NCBI GenBank assembly: GCA_022818135.1
Contig: JAFMSR010000002.1
Coordinates: 40,629,369-40,693,368 of the forward strand
Source: Saxidomus purpurata
Taxonomy: Eukaryota; Mollusca; Bivalvia; Venerida; Veneridae
DNA length: 64,000 bases
Direction: 5' to 3'
Shown: positions 23,564 to 36,200 of the stretch, in pieces
Layout: every line of letters begins with the position of its first letter
Position numbering within the stretch: position 1 is the first letter of the stretch
Position numbers and translations under genes: made by a program
The notes under the pieces: model-generated
What the model was told of the DNA's origin: nothing
The model's database searches: none
What the model saw: only the letters and a program-made list of their open reading frames with translations

Positions 23564-24974
23564 TTTGTAATTTTGAGTTTTAAATGTATTTACGAATACA
23601 TCTACGCATGTTGTCGTCATCTATCGGTCTAACAGTAAATATTTACCTCCCCTTAACACTATCAGTAGAGTAGATAATAAATGTCACACACAAATTAATA
23701 TCTTTGTGTGTTGTAATTTTATTCCAAACACGCCTATCGGGTTTTAAACATGCGCTGTAAAACAAATGTCTTCCGTATGCTTGGTTAAGTTATGCATATT
23801 GGGACCTTGCATGTTCAGCTGCTGGATTACTTTCCAATTCTGGCCGTATCTATGGCAATAAAGATACAATAATACATAATAAACAGTAGGTATTGACTTA
23901 AAGGTGGTCAATTACTTTTAAGCAACATGTTATGACAATATTAACTTCTTGTATATTCTGTTAGAGATTTATTTAATGAACAAAAAGACCCATTACATAG
24001 AGTTCGATCCCTATCAGAAATTTACATTTTATTAACTTTTATAAAATATTGTTATTACTCCCCTTTAATATGAAAGCATTTAAAACGTTGAGTATTTCTT
24101 TTTTATTTCAATATAATTTCTACTTTTACATTTGAATTGGATAGATATACAAATATTTTAACATTCTGAACCAAAATGCAAGTTTTAAACCTACGTGTAG
24201 CTTCTGAATCCATTTATTTCCAATCTATCTTGGGTGTGCACCCAAGATAGGTAAAGGGAGGTAATAATATCTTTTCAAACTTGAATTTCTAATGAATTCC
24301 TTCTAAATATACATATCTTAATGCAAATATTTCACAAATATAATACAATAGGTCTTATATTTATATCTTTCCCAAGGCAAAGTATGTGTATCAAATTTTT
24401 ACTTGATGATAAAATAACTCTATCTTGGTTGGGCAACCAGGATAGGGAAATCAAATTTTAAAAACACCTCCAGTGAATATCTTACTTGAATTAAGCGTTA
24501 AGTGAACATAAATAAGTGTAAATGATCAGATGTTAAAGTTTCAATGGCCAAATTCTAATTATATACCTTTAAAGCTATTTTCTAACTATATCTGTGATAT
24601 TTAGCTGGTTATCTAGCTATTTTTCCGCGAAACATTTCCAGGTTAGATAAATATCGTAACACAAATCGTGTCCTTCCATATCAATTTGTGTTGCTTCATG
24701 TAATTATAATATTTAACATCTGAGACAAGAACTGTTGAAATGTTTTACTAGAGTTGTTAGTAAGGTCTCTAAATTTGTTTGCAATCAGATGATTGTAAAA
24801 AACGTCATTTAAACATAAATTTGCTTTAGTGATTAAAACCCCCTGTTGAACAAATAAAAAAAACATATGCTAATGCGTTTCTATTACAAAACTGACAGAA
24901 AGTTATTTATTTCAGCATTACCAAAACTACCTCTTATGATTGATGCTATAAAATGTACATCCCCTCCCTCCAGA
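23564..24974. other. RNF2 upstream region
   Basis: Presumed RNF2 5'UTR and promoter directly right of 23563; no TATA box or obvious site. The rest is AT-rich non-coding sequence holding the palindromes described separately. Confidence 0.45.
24225..24445. repeat. Two related 26-bp palindromes 195 bp apart
   Basis: 24225-24250 is a perfect inverted repeat, arms CTATCTTGGGTG and CACCCAAGATAG around TG. 24420-24445 has arms CTATCTTGGTTG and CAACCAGGATAG around GG, with one mismatch. The outer halves are shared between the two while the inner arm bases changed together. Confidence 0.85.
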
Positions 24975-25085
24975 AAAGGACAAGACAATGCAAGGTAAGG
25001 CCAGACAACACAAGACAAGAAAATGCAAATCAAGACGAGACGAGGCGAGGTCAGGTAAGGCAAGGGGAGCAAGGCAAGGCAGATG
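24975..25085. repeat. Purine-rich low-complexity tract
   Basis: Imperfect repeats of GACAAG, CAAGG and GACGAG on the plus strand, almost free of T for about 110 bp. The minus-strand open frames over it are artefacts of composition. Confidence 0.7.
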
Positions 25086-25384
25086 ACAATTACATAACAC
25101 AACATAAAATAAGGCTATTAAAGTAATCAAGACCTTATTCGTATTAGATAAACAACATTAAATCATGCGTACATTCGGACATTTTTACACGTTTCGTTAA
25201 CAATTTATTGAAAAATGATAAAATCTGCATTTTGTCACCTTTTTTTAATTCAAACCCAACATTAAAAAGTGATGGACACTACATTTTTCATCATAGAAAC
25301 ATTTCCTTGTTTCAAAACCATTGAAGACCATGGCCATGGCAACCGTGATTCACTTGACAATTTTCTATATTTTTTGCAATACTT

Positions 25385-26200
25385 TACAAAACAAGACGGC
25401 TATGATGACCCTATATCGATCTATTTATTGTATACGTATGGAAGTAAGTCAAAAGGTCACACTCAATGTCAGTAATAGGAATTTTGGAAATAAATTTGCA
25501 AAAATGCCCATTGTCAAATACTCGAAATTCCATCTTTATCCACAAAAACAAAAACTAGACCAAAGGTCAAGGTCAGCCAATGTGAAAATTGAAATCTATA
25601 TGAAAAACTGTACACATGGTACAAATTTTATTGAAATAGCTTCTACAACAGGAAAGTAAGTCAAGGCCAGCCAATGTAGAAGCTATTATCTACATGCAAA
25701 ACTGTATACATGGTCCAAATTTCATTATGTATATAACTACAAAAGCAGGAAGTAGGTCAATGTCAATCCAGAGAAAACTTGAAATCTGTATAAATCTATC
25801 CATATTACTTCAAATTGCAATGCTGTAGCTGCGGATCAAAAGGTCAAGGTCAGCCAATGTTGAAGTTAAAATCTTCTTGCACAAACTGTATACATGGTCC
25901 AGATTTCAATGATCGGCTTCAAAAAGAAAATAAAAACCAGAAATTAGGTCAGTAGGTCGATCAATGTCAGCCAAGGTCAAAGCATGCAAAGCTTCCCACA
26001 TGGTTAACATTTCTTTGCTTAAAAGAATACAAGAAAACAGGTCAGTAGGTAAAGTAACCCCGTGGCGGAACAAACTTTGACCCAACTGGTTTGATTTGAA
26101 CTATCTTGGTACCGGACCACTAGGCAGTGCTACCAGCCAAGTATATAAGCTCTGTGCCTTTTGGTCTAAGACAAGAAGATTTTTTGGGTAATGTAAAATC
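25385..26200 (+). repeat. Family B-related interspersed element
   Basis: Begins AACAAGACGGCTATGATGAC, close to the start of the family B copy at 21229. Core units of roughly 100-190 bp contain AAGGTCAAGGTCAGCCAATG and CTGTATACATGGTCC. The right part, CGGACCACTAGGCAGTGCTA to AAGAAGATTTTTT, matches family B units. Confidence 0.65.
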
Positions 26201-26801
26201 ATTCGTCTGGTAATATAATATATAATAATTATAATGCCGGAAAAAGTAGCATACAATGCTATGCAGAATATATTTGGGCAATATCGTATATATTTTAGCC
26301 TATCTCATAATAGACAATTGACTTAAGGTCGGTATGCCATATAAACACAGACAACATATGCTATGTATAGCTTTTGGCCGACCTAATCTTATTTCAGGAG
26401 GTAAAAAGGGTAAAATATTTTTCAGATTCAAGCTTCAGCTTTGTTTGTTATCGTGCTTATTGGGTCCACCAACCTCGTTCAAGGTATAGACGGTACGACC
26501 CGTAAAGCTTCAGCATTCAAGTATCTATAATTTATAAGTGTTTAGGTGCTTTTAAAAATTTAGGAGATCCCCTTAATATATTAAGACTCGGTCTCAGCTC
26601 GGCGTCAAAGGATGCGCGAGTGACATCAATATCAGTGACGCCCAGGTTTATCTTATCCAACCTGTTGATAATTCTTCTCATTGTATGAAATACTGAAATA
26701 GTTTTAATCTTTATATGAGGTCCCAGTTTCAGCCCGATGTAAAATTTGAATACGGAATTTGACGGAAAAACACGGAAAATCTTAGTTGTCGTAAACGAAA
26801 G

Positions 26802-26859
26802 ATGGAGGAGAACGACATTGAACCAGAAACCGACAAAACGGACCAATTTCAGGGAACAG
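26802..26859 (+). other. Candidate first coding exon of E4F1
   Basis: An ATG in good context (GAAAGATGG) opens an acidic 19-codon reading frame (MEENDIEPETDK...) that ends at ACAG-GTTCGT, leaving phase 1. The first certain E4F1 exon at 30706 needs phase 1 and itself begins acidic, so the join works. No alternative ATG exon was found in between. It could belong to another transcript; transcript data would settle it. Confidence 0.45.
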
Positions 26860-29800
26860 GTTCGTCTTCAACTAGTTCCAGCGATTTATTTGAAGTATCT
26901 GCTCTTATTGTACATTTTAGTTACTTTGTTATAACATCACCATGCGATATACGTGAGTTTGTAAACGTCTGAATAGTTGATTTCAACGACAAGAACGCCA
27001 TTTTTCTTTGAAGACACTACGGCGAGTGCAGACTGTTCGGATGCATTATATTTCGGACAGGTTAAAATTATAACACTCAACACCCGCCGTAATGAAGTGG
27101 TAACATATTTGTTTGTAAAGGCAGGGAACAGAGTTTGATCTCTTTCACAGTTTTAGTGGTAGTGTGCTAAGGCGCCACACTTAAAACCACATTGCTGATG
27201 AAAGATGATTCCTACTGCAAACTCTTGGTACTGGTACGCCAGTAGGGGCTGGCCTGTAGGACATTGTTTGGATCATCTTCAAGAGAAATTTGGTAAAAAA
27301 TCCTTAAAACCTAGCTCAATGGTGCCATAATATACCGCCACTACATACATCCCACCTAACCAGAATTGTACGTCTGATTAACAGCAACTTGAAATAAAGT
27401 ACCCATATTTATAACAAGAGCTGTCATGAATGTCCCTGAAGTGGTGACAGTTTAACATGAATAGGTAATCATTGCATATTTAAGCAAAGTGATCAGACCA
27501 AAAATTTACTACAAACACTAAAAAGCAACAAAGAGGGATAATTTAAATTAGGCAACGCAGATTTGCAGTTCTTCTCATTATGCTCTATAACAGTATAACG
27601 TTTCAAGTAACTGTCTGTAATACTTTTGCAGTTATATTCCAGATAGGAAAAAATTAAATAAAAGGGAAAAAATTAAAAAATATGGCAATAATAGGATTAT
27701 GGCATATAGAAAATTCAAATCGACTTGTCCATCCCTATGTCTTTGGCCTGAGCAGGATTTGAAAAATTAAACGGATTGTAAACTACGGTGGCAAAAAGGT
27801 CGAATTCTGTGCCGTAACAAGATTTTCCTGGCCTTTTCTTGATTTCATCATCTGACAACGACGCCATTTTTAGTAAGCGAATACAGAAATTCGTCAGATA
27901 ATATCTTCTTCAATGCTCTAAAATATTATCAATCTATCAACGTTGAATTTCTACATAACAAATTGGTAAGTTAGGATTAATCTACTGACAGAAGTTATTT
28001 GTGAGAAGTCATATCGATTTTTTTTAATATATACCCTTTTAAGGGCAGATCATCTGTAAGAATGTTTGTCCAGAAAGATGAGAAAATGCCGAGCTGTCGG
28101 CTAACATAGCCCAACTTTGTAGCGACTTTCTGTAATTCTTTTGTGTTTGCGTGAATAATATGGATTTGGTCTGCATTTTGAAAGGGTTTGTTAAGTGTTG
28201 GCAAGTAATTTCTTTTGTTAAAAAGCGGGTAAATGATGAAGGAGAAGTTCGTAAGAATTTGGGCCAATTTTAACTTTTGCCATAAAAATGGCGACAAATT
28301 GCCCAAATTTGACAAAAACCAGGTTCTAATGTACGGCTTTATCTAAAAATAGATCTGTAATTGAGACCCAATGTTGATTTAAAATATATTCATGAATCAT
28401 TGATACACATATTAAACTATTTGCAAACCCGTTAAAATGTGGCTAAAAATTGTTTAAAACACATTTGAAAACGAGCTATTCGGCTGTAAATAAGATTGGT
28501 ATCCATACTTGTTATGCTGTCGATACTTATAGCCCTAAGAAAATAATATATCTTTTTACATGAAAATGATCATTTTAAGCATGTTAAATGACTGATCTCG
28601 ATAAAAAATCAGTTTAATATTTAGCTTCAACACTTGATATCAGCGGTTAAAAAATGTGCGTAGATTTGTAATAATTAGATGCCATGTTGTGTTGAGCAAT
28701 TGCGATTTGGTGGCAATTAGTTACCGTATTCTTTCTGCAAACATACCAAATTAATTTGTTTTGGCGATCAATAGACAATGCACAACTATTAAAATAAATG
28801 AAGACGATAATTATTTTTGCATGACTTTTTACAAAATTAATATCAAAATAAAATGACACATGCATATCGTGATGAACTTTCGCACCTTTACGTTGTTTTT
28901 TTTTTTATTGATTCATAAACCTTTACCATATAAAAGGAACCCAATTAAATGATTTATAACAAATTGATTTCGGATTTTGTAAAAACATAATTTGTTGATA
29001 AGTTAATTTGATCTGATCTTACACTAGATAGTATTATTTACGACAATAATACCATGCGCCCCTTTTACACTCTTCTTTTGTTATTTGTTTTTGCTTATTC
29101 GCATTTTGTTTTTACACATTTGCAAGATCAATACATAATCTTCCATATTTTTAAATTTTCACTTTTTTCTTCTTTATCACGGACCCAATTACAAAGATAG
29201 GTCCGTGCCTCTTTATTTTTAATACCAGTTACCAATTAATTAGAGAATAGCGACCTGGATAATCAAAGACAAGTAGTTTTATCTAGGCTAACGGATCGAA
29301 AATTATCGGACAGTACCCATCTTACCTACGGCGCAGAAAAACAATAAATTCGTCTGCTCTATCATCGCGTTTCATATCCCTGTATATACAATCCCTGGCC
29401 TGAGCATAATTTCAAAAATATGAAAGGGAATTGCTTGAAACTTCATACAGCGATAGAGCACAATAACAGGAAATGCAGTGCCTAAGAACCGTGCCTCAAG
29501 TCTACCTTGCCTTATTTTTGACTCCTCATCCTTTTAACATTTTTTGATGGGAACTTAAATTTTCTGTCAGATTACCTTGCTTCAATATGCAATGATTTTA
29601 TGACACAATGCAGACTCTGTGAAGGCTTATATATGCAAAGTACATGTATATCTGATATGAACTTAAATTTACTGTTTTTATCCATATAGCATGTATAGAA
29701 TCATTAAAAATCTACCCTATGAATTCCAGTTACAAAAAAGACATCTTTGATTTTGTACTTTTTAAAACTAAGAGGTAAATAGAGATCAATGATTAAAGCT

Positions 29801-32800
29801 TAGTTATTATTATTTAATATTAATATGTCCCAATATACTTGTTACAGGGGGATAGATCTGAAAAGTATAAACATGTCCTGCGATACTCTCACTGATGTTC
29901 TGTTGTTCTAAATCATGTTCAGAATTGAGTATTGACAACTTTAGCAAATATCACTAGATCTTGGCAAGTTTTGGCGGAAACGTTTTTTTCTGTAAATGCA
30001 TATATATAGGAGAGATCGCCGTGACGTCACACGGCAATTTTGATAAGATTGCTGGTGGGCAATAACAGTTGTGTTTACAATGCTTGTGTAACGGAAAGGA
30101 ATTTTTGATTTTTTATAACTTTTTTGCTATCAGAAGGATTTTTAAAATTCAAAAAGTTATGAAATGCTCCTGATACTCATATTTTCACATTAAAATATAT
30201 CTTTTGAAAAACATACCGTTTTTAATGACACTTGATTTTTCATAACGGCTTGTTGCTGCTATAACCATTTACGAAAACAGTGTAAGTTACGCACTCGCGA
30301 ATTTTTCATTTTGAATCGTATCAAAAATTTAAATTAATGAATAAAATGTGTATTTTATTAGCTTTCCAGTGATATAAAACATTTTAAAATATCTTGTGTT
30401 TTAAAAAAGTTACAACTATTAAAAAACACCTCTAGCAATACAAAAACACTGCCGACTACTACCGACCGCTGCCCACCGCATTGATCTCTTATCAGAAGAA
30501 AATATTGCGTAATACAGGGTTTTGTTTGCAAACACTATCTCTCCTATAGAATTATGATGCTATTTTACTTGTTGCCAGATGTAGTATCAAAAGATTTACA
30601 TTTTACTAACACCCATTTGCAAAAGGTGTTGCCACTCAGCCAGTAAATGTGCAGATGTGTAAATGGAATGACATCGAAATTATTTTTGCAGTATTTTAGT
30701 TTCAGCAGAAATTCAGGAGATTGTGATCAAAGAAGAAGATGATGATGATGTACATGTATGCAGGAAGTGTAACTTGTTGTTCTGTAACATACAGAAATAC
30801 CTTGAACATAAAGTTAAACATGATAATTACAAGGTAAGTACATTCCCAACATGTACATAGTGTTCTCATGGTCAGATTTAATTATGCAAGAAATGCCCTT
30901 CATTTGTGTGTCAGGTCTTAGACTTTTCAAGAAATGTGTGGAGTTTCCTTTGCAACCAGCTATATATAAGGGATGTTGATGATATTTAGTTGTTTTTAGG
31001 AGTTTCACCTATGGCGACTTCTGTGAATCACAGACTAATAATGATTAATTAGACATTTTTACATAATTTACAATATTATATAAAATAACCAGAAATGTTA
31101 ACAACAAATTCAGAAATAGTTGTACGCTGATGTTGAAATCTATGCTAACATTTTGTTTATGAATAGATATAGAAAGGGTTGACGTGTACTGTTCATGACT
31201 TTAGTTTAAAAGGTAATTTTTCTCTTTGAAAGAATATTAAGGCTTAGTTCGATAGGTCGAGTAGAAAATTCATCTGTATTAATGTTTTTGCCAATGAATA
31301 CATTTGTAGGTGAAGTACTGTAAATCAGATATAGACAGAAGAATGATAATGCCCACGCTTATTCAAAGAAAAACAAGAATAAAGACTGACAAGGCTCAAT
31401 CACACAGTGGAGAGGAAGAAGAGAAAGAAAATGACAAACAACGAAAAAAAGGTGCTCCATTTAATTCATATATATGATCTCCCTACACACAGAAGAACGA
31501 ATGTGACAGAATTGTGAGCTAAATTCTTTTATTCTGTACTGAATTGTTTTTCAGTCAGGTTAAATATTGCTATACATGTACATGATTTTGTCTTCCATGA
31601 AGTGAAAGGTGAAGGTTTAATGTCCGCTAGCATTCCTTCCAATATGGCTTGTTGATGTGCCGCTAGCTCAGTGGCATTCATATACAGTCATGCTTGTTAG
31701 TTGGAATTTTGTAGAATGATGTGACACATATAAGGGCATATATACGTAGTATAAAATTTTTGAAGGTAAAAGGTGTTTTTCGTGACTATGTAGTTAAAGG
31801 GGAACCATCATGGTGTGGGGGTAGAGTGTCTGACTCCTGACCTGGAGGTCATGTGCTTCAAATACCGACAGCAGCATTTGACAGCGACCTCAACAATCTC
31901 TTATTTCAACATAAGTACTAGTCACAACTTGAGGGAGCAGTCATTAAGAGACATTGATATAAGTTGCAAGAACTTGTTATACAATCAATATAAAATAAAT
32001 CAGTTTAAGTGTAGTTAAAATTTAATTGTCTATAATAATTATGTTTATTCATGTGTTTCCTTTAGGTAAAAAAGGGAGACGAAAAGTAAACGAGGTACAC
32101 AGTCAGGATCTTGTTATCACTGAGAAACCAGTCTATACCTGCTCAAAATGTGACAGAAAATTTAACAGGTGAATAAAACTTTGTGCAGGTAACAAAAAAA
32201 CTTCTGCGGCATAGTATAGACATTCAAGAGTTGTTGTTAGATTCACATATTTCCATTTCATGACATTTCGATCTAAGTTCTTTTGATATTAAAGAATGAC
32301 TTAAAATGTTTGAGACATTTTTCAGTTCTGCATATCTTCCAAAAAAGGAGCACATACTGATAGAAGGCACTGTGGGGAAATTAGTGACCTGTTGTAATAC
32401 ATGTAGCTATATATGCCTTTAGCTATCTTTATGCCCTCCAGCTAGCTTTCAAAGTTACTCATAATATAACGTTATAGACAAGCTAAATATGTTTTATCTA
32501 AAGCTACTTAAAATGACAGTTTCTTTTTTATATGCCGGGAGATTAGTTTATACTAAATTTAATTATGGAGATTATGGTGCTCATTGTCAGTTATCAATTT
32601 TTGTCAGGAGCCATATCTACCACATTGGTAATGCATTTTTCAGTCAAAACCTTCGTGGAAAGGACGTATTGTTTTTACCATGCCTGTCTGTCTCCGCTCA
32701 ATGACTGGAGATCAATATGACACACCGTCTCCAAATTTCATAGGATGATTGGTCGTACTGAGTAAATGATCACTAATGTTTTTAGGGTTGGTAGATCAAA

Positions 32801-33191
32801 GGTCACAGTGACTCTATATAGAGTTTCAATTGAATTGCCTAGAAGCACAGGAGTTATGGCCCTTTGAAAATTGAACTCAAAATTGAGTGCCATACTGGCC
32901 TTGGTCACTAGATAACTGGTGTGTATGGTAAAGGGCATGGTGCACTAACTTCGGGGAAGGGCAGTTTTTTGCATGTTTGAACACTAGAGAATCAGAAATA
33001 ACCTTCAAACTTGAGAACTTTGCTTTCAGAAGAATGTAACACCTTTATATCAGGGGGCAAAGAAGAGCATCTAGGGTGAGGGCATTCAAGAACAGGGTAC
33101 AGCACCCACCTATACGCTCCAGAAAAACTATTTTTATGCCCCCGAAGGGTGGCATATAACCCCCCCCCCCCCCCCCTAAAATCGCACCCCC

Positions 33192-33224
<33 letters not shown>

Positions 33225-36200
33225 TCCGTCCGTCTGTCCGTCTGTCCCGTCCGTCCCGTGCGCCCCCACTTAAAATTGTCGTCCGGCCTGTAACTTTGTC
33301 ATGCATTGAAGGATTTTAAAATAACTTGGCACACATGTCTAGCACATCAAGACGACGTGTCCGGCAAGACCAAACCCCCACCATCCCTACCTCAAAGGTG
33401 AAGGTCACACTTGGAGTATGAAGGTTATGGAATGGAATCCTCTATATATGCACACATTCGTGTCCGGACTGTAACTTTGTCATGCATTGAAGGATTTTAA
33501 AATAACTAGGCACACATGTCTAGCACATCAAGACGACGTGTCGCGTGCAAGACCCACGCCCTAGCTCAAAGGTCAAGGTCATACTTAGAGTTTGAAGGTA
33601 ATGGATTCCTCTATATATGCATATATGCACACATTCGTGTCCGGACTGTAACTTTGTCATGCATTGAAGGATTTTAAAATAACTTGGCAAAATGTCTAGC
33701 ACATCAAGGCACCGTGTCGCGTGCAAGACCCAGGTCCCTAGCTCAAAGGTCAAGGTCACACTTAGAGTTTGAAGGTAATGGATTTCCTCTATATATGCAT
33801 ATATGCACACATTCGTGTCCGGACTCTGACTTTGTATGCCTTGAAGGATTTTAAAATAGTATGGCACAAATGTCTAGAATCAAGACGACGTGTCGCGTCA
33901 AGACCCACATCCCTACCACAAAGCCCAAGGCTCACACTTAGAGTTTATAGGTAATGGAATCCTGTATATATGCATAATTTGTGTCCGGACTATAACTTTA
34001 TTATGCTTTGAAGGATTTTAAAATAACTTGGCACAAATGTCTAGCACATCAAGCGGATGTGTCGCGTGCAAGACCCAAGTCCCTACCTCAAAGGTCAAGG
34101 TCACACTTAGTGTTTAAAGTAATGGAATACTGTATGCATGGTTACTCTGTCATGCATGGAAGGATTTTAAAATTACATAGCACATTTATTGAGCACATGG
34201 AGAGGACACAGACTGTGAGGCACCTCTTTCGGGGGCATTCGTCACTTGTGAGGGACAGCTCTTGTTCTTATTAACTTTTCTTTTTCCCTGTATGTGCTGG
34301 GGGTAGCAAGGGCCAGCACTGCTTAAGAGCATATCCTTTGGGCTTATATGGCTACTGTCCTATTGACAAGTCTTGTTAGCAAGAACTGAAAATGGCAAAC
34401 CCTTCTTTAATCCTTTATCATCAGACTTGATGTTATTCATGAAAGTACCTTGTGAATCAAATGAGTGATAAAAGGAATTGTAGTTTTTACATTTTGAGAC
34501 TCTTGTGTTCAAAAGTTTATTAAATGACGCATCTTTTTTATTGTGAATTAGGGAAGCATCTTTGAAACGTCACCAAGAATATGACCACAAAGAGGACAGT
34601 GATGATGATATTGGTGATGATGAAAACCAGGAAATGGATGATGATGAAGATGCTGATGATGATGACCAGGAATATAAGCCTAACCTTGCTACAGTTAAGG
34701 TGAGTCATTCATCTTGATCAGAGAATCAGTGATCTTTGAAAATCAAACATGGGCAATTTTGTACCAGTGGTATTGGCCAAACATTGTGATACGTTTGGGG
34801 GTAAGTTTGCATTTGGGAATATAGGCCTTACATGGGGTAAATGACAGGGTAAATTTGTACCTAGAATTTAGACCAAAAATTGGGAACAGTTGGGGTAAAG
34901 TTTGCATTGGGATTATATCACAAATGGGAAAAGGATAATTTTGAATTGGGAACATTGGCCAAACGTGGGGACGTGCTAAGTTTGCATGGGGAGTAAAGGC
35001 CAGATATGGGGACAGATTATGTTTGCATTGGAAAAGTAGACCAGACATGGGACAGAGTAAGTTTGCATCGGGAAAGCAGGCCAAACATGCGGATACATAA
35101 AGGGTAAGTTTGTATCAGAAAGATGAAAACTGTGATTATATGTGCTGATTATGAGTAAATTTGAAGTAAACCAATGATTACTATGCTATGCAGTTTGTTT
35201 GAGTTATGTTAGTTTGAGTTCAGTTTATCAATACAATCAATTGTATTTTACAACACATGTAAGAAACATTACGAGAATGGATGTGTTGAGGTGGTAAGAG
35301 GTAATTTGTTCTCCTAGAGTTGACCTGTTTTAATGCCGCAGATCAAGGATTGATATGAGTGTGTTATGAGATAGTTTATACTATCAGTATTTATCTGTTT
35401 GTTGCAGGAGGAGATGGAGGAAGATGAGGAGGCAGAGCAAGAGATGCAACAAGAAGTTCCACAAGAGATGGACAGTCTCGATCAAGTCATAATGGCAGCA
35501 GCTCTAGTAGAGAAGGCCGAGGCTCAGGGTCAGGTTCAAGGTCTAGGTCAGATACAGATTTGCATTCAAGATTCCACAGGGCAGTTGGGACAAGGAGAAA
35601 TGGTTGCCATAACAAGAGGTAGTGGCGGTGAAATTAGAATTGCTTCAAAATCTAATACCCAGGGCCAGCCATCTAAGCGTCAGAAACTAGGAGATGATGA
35701 CAAAGTGGGCAGGAGATTTGTTTGTTCCATATGTGGAAATAAATTCAAAGAGGTATTAACAATTGCTTTGTTAAGAATTGAAAGGTAAATGCACTATGTC
35801 AAGGTCATTATAATCTACTTACCTTTCTGTTGCTAGATGTAGCCCCTTAAGGTTTTGCATTGTAAGATACAATTTATATCTGTTGATTCTTACCAAGTTA
35901 TTTTGTTTTACCTGTTCAGTAAAATGTCATTACATCATGACATCAAAAGAAATCACTGTTTAATAAACAGTGATTTCTTTTGAATTAAATAAATTAAAGC
36001 ATCAGTTTTATTCCCCCAAAGATGGGCATATTAAAATTGACCTTCTGTCCATACTTCAATTTTTTTCCTGTCCATTCTGTAACTCTGTCATGCATTCAAG
36101 GATTTAAAAATAACTTGGCACAAATGTTTAGCACATTAAGATGATGTGTTGCGTGCAGGACTCATGATCCTTCCTCAAAGGTCAAGGTCATACTTAGAGT

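Larger units (their letters stand above)
26860..30705. other. Gene-poor stretch (putative E4F1 intron 1)
   Basis: If the exon at 26802 is right this is a 3.8 kb intron. It holds a short minus-strand reading frame (27715-27867), an AACAAGAGCTGTCA repeat start at about 27417 and an inverted-repeat element at 30005-30548. The rest is AT-rich with nothing recognisable. Confidence 0.45.

Noticed and set aside
27995..28315. 106-codon minus-strand open frame
   Set aside because: AT-rich, no convincing start context, no recognisable motif, no matching splice sites; likely chance, though a decayed exon cannot be excluded.
33045..33306. Gly-rich minus-strand open frames
   Set aside because: Produced by poly-C tracts in an interspersed repeat; no splice or start support.
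34743..35084. 113-codon minus-strand open frame
   Set aside because: It is a translation of a minisatellite in an E4F1 intron, strand opposite to the gene, with repeated meaningless words.
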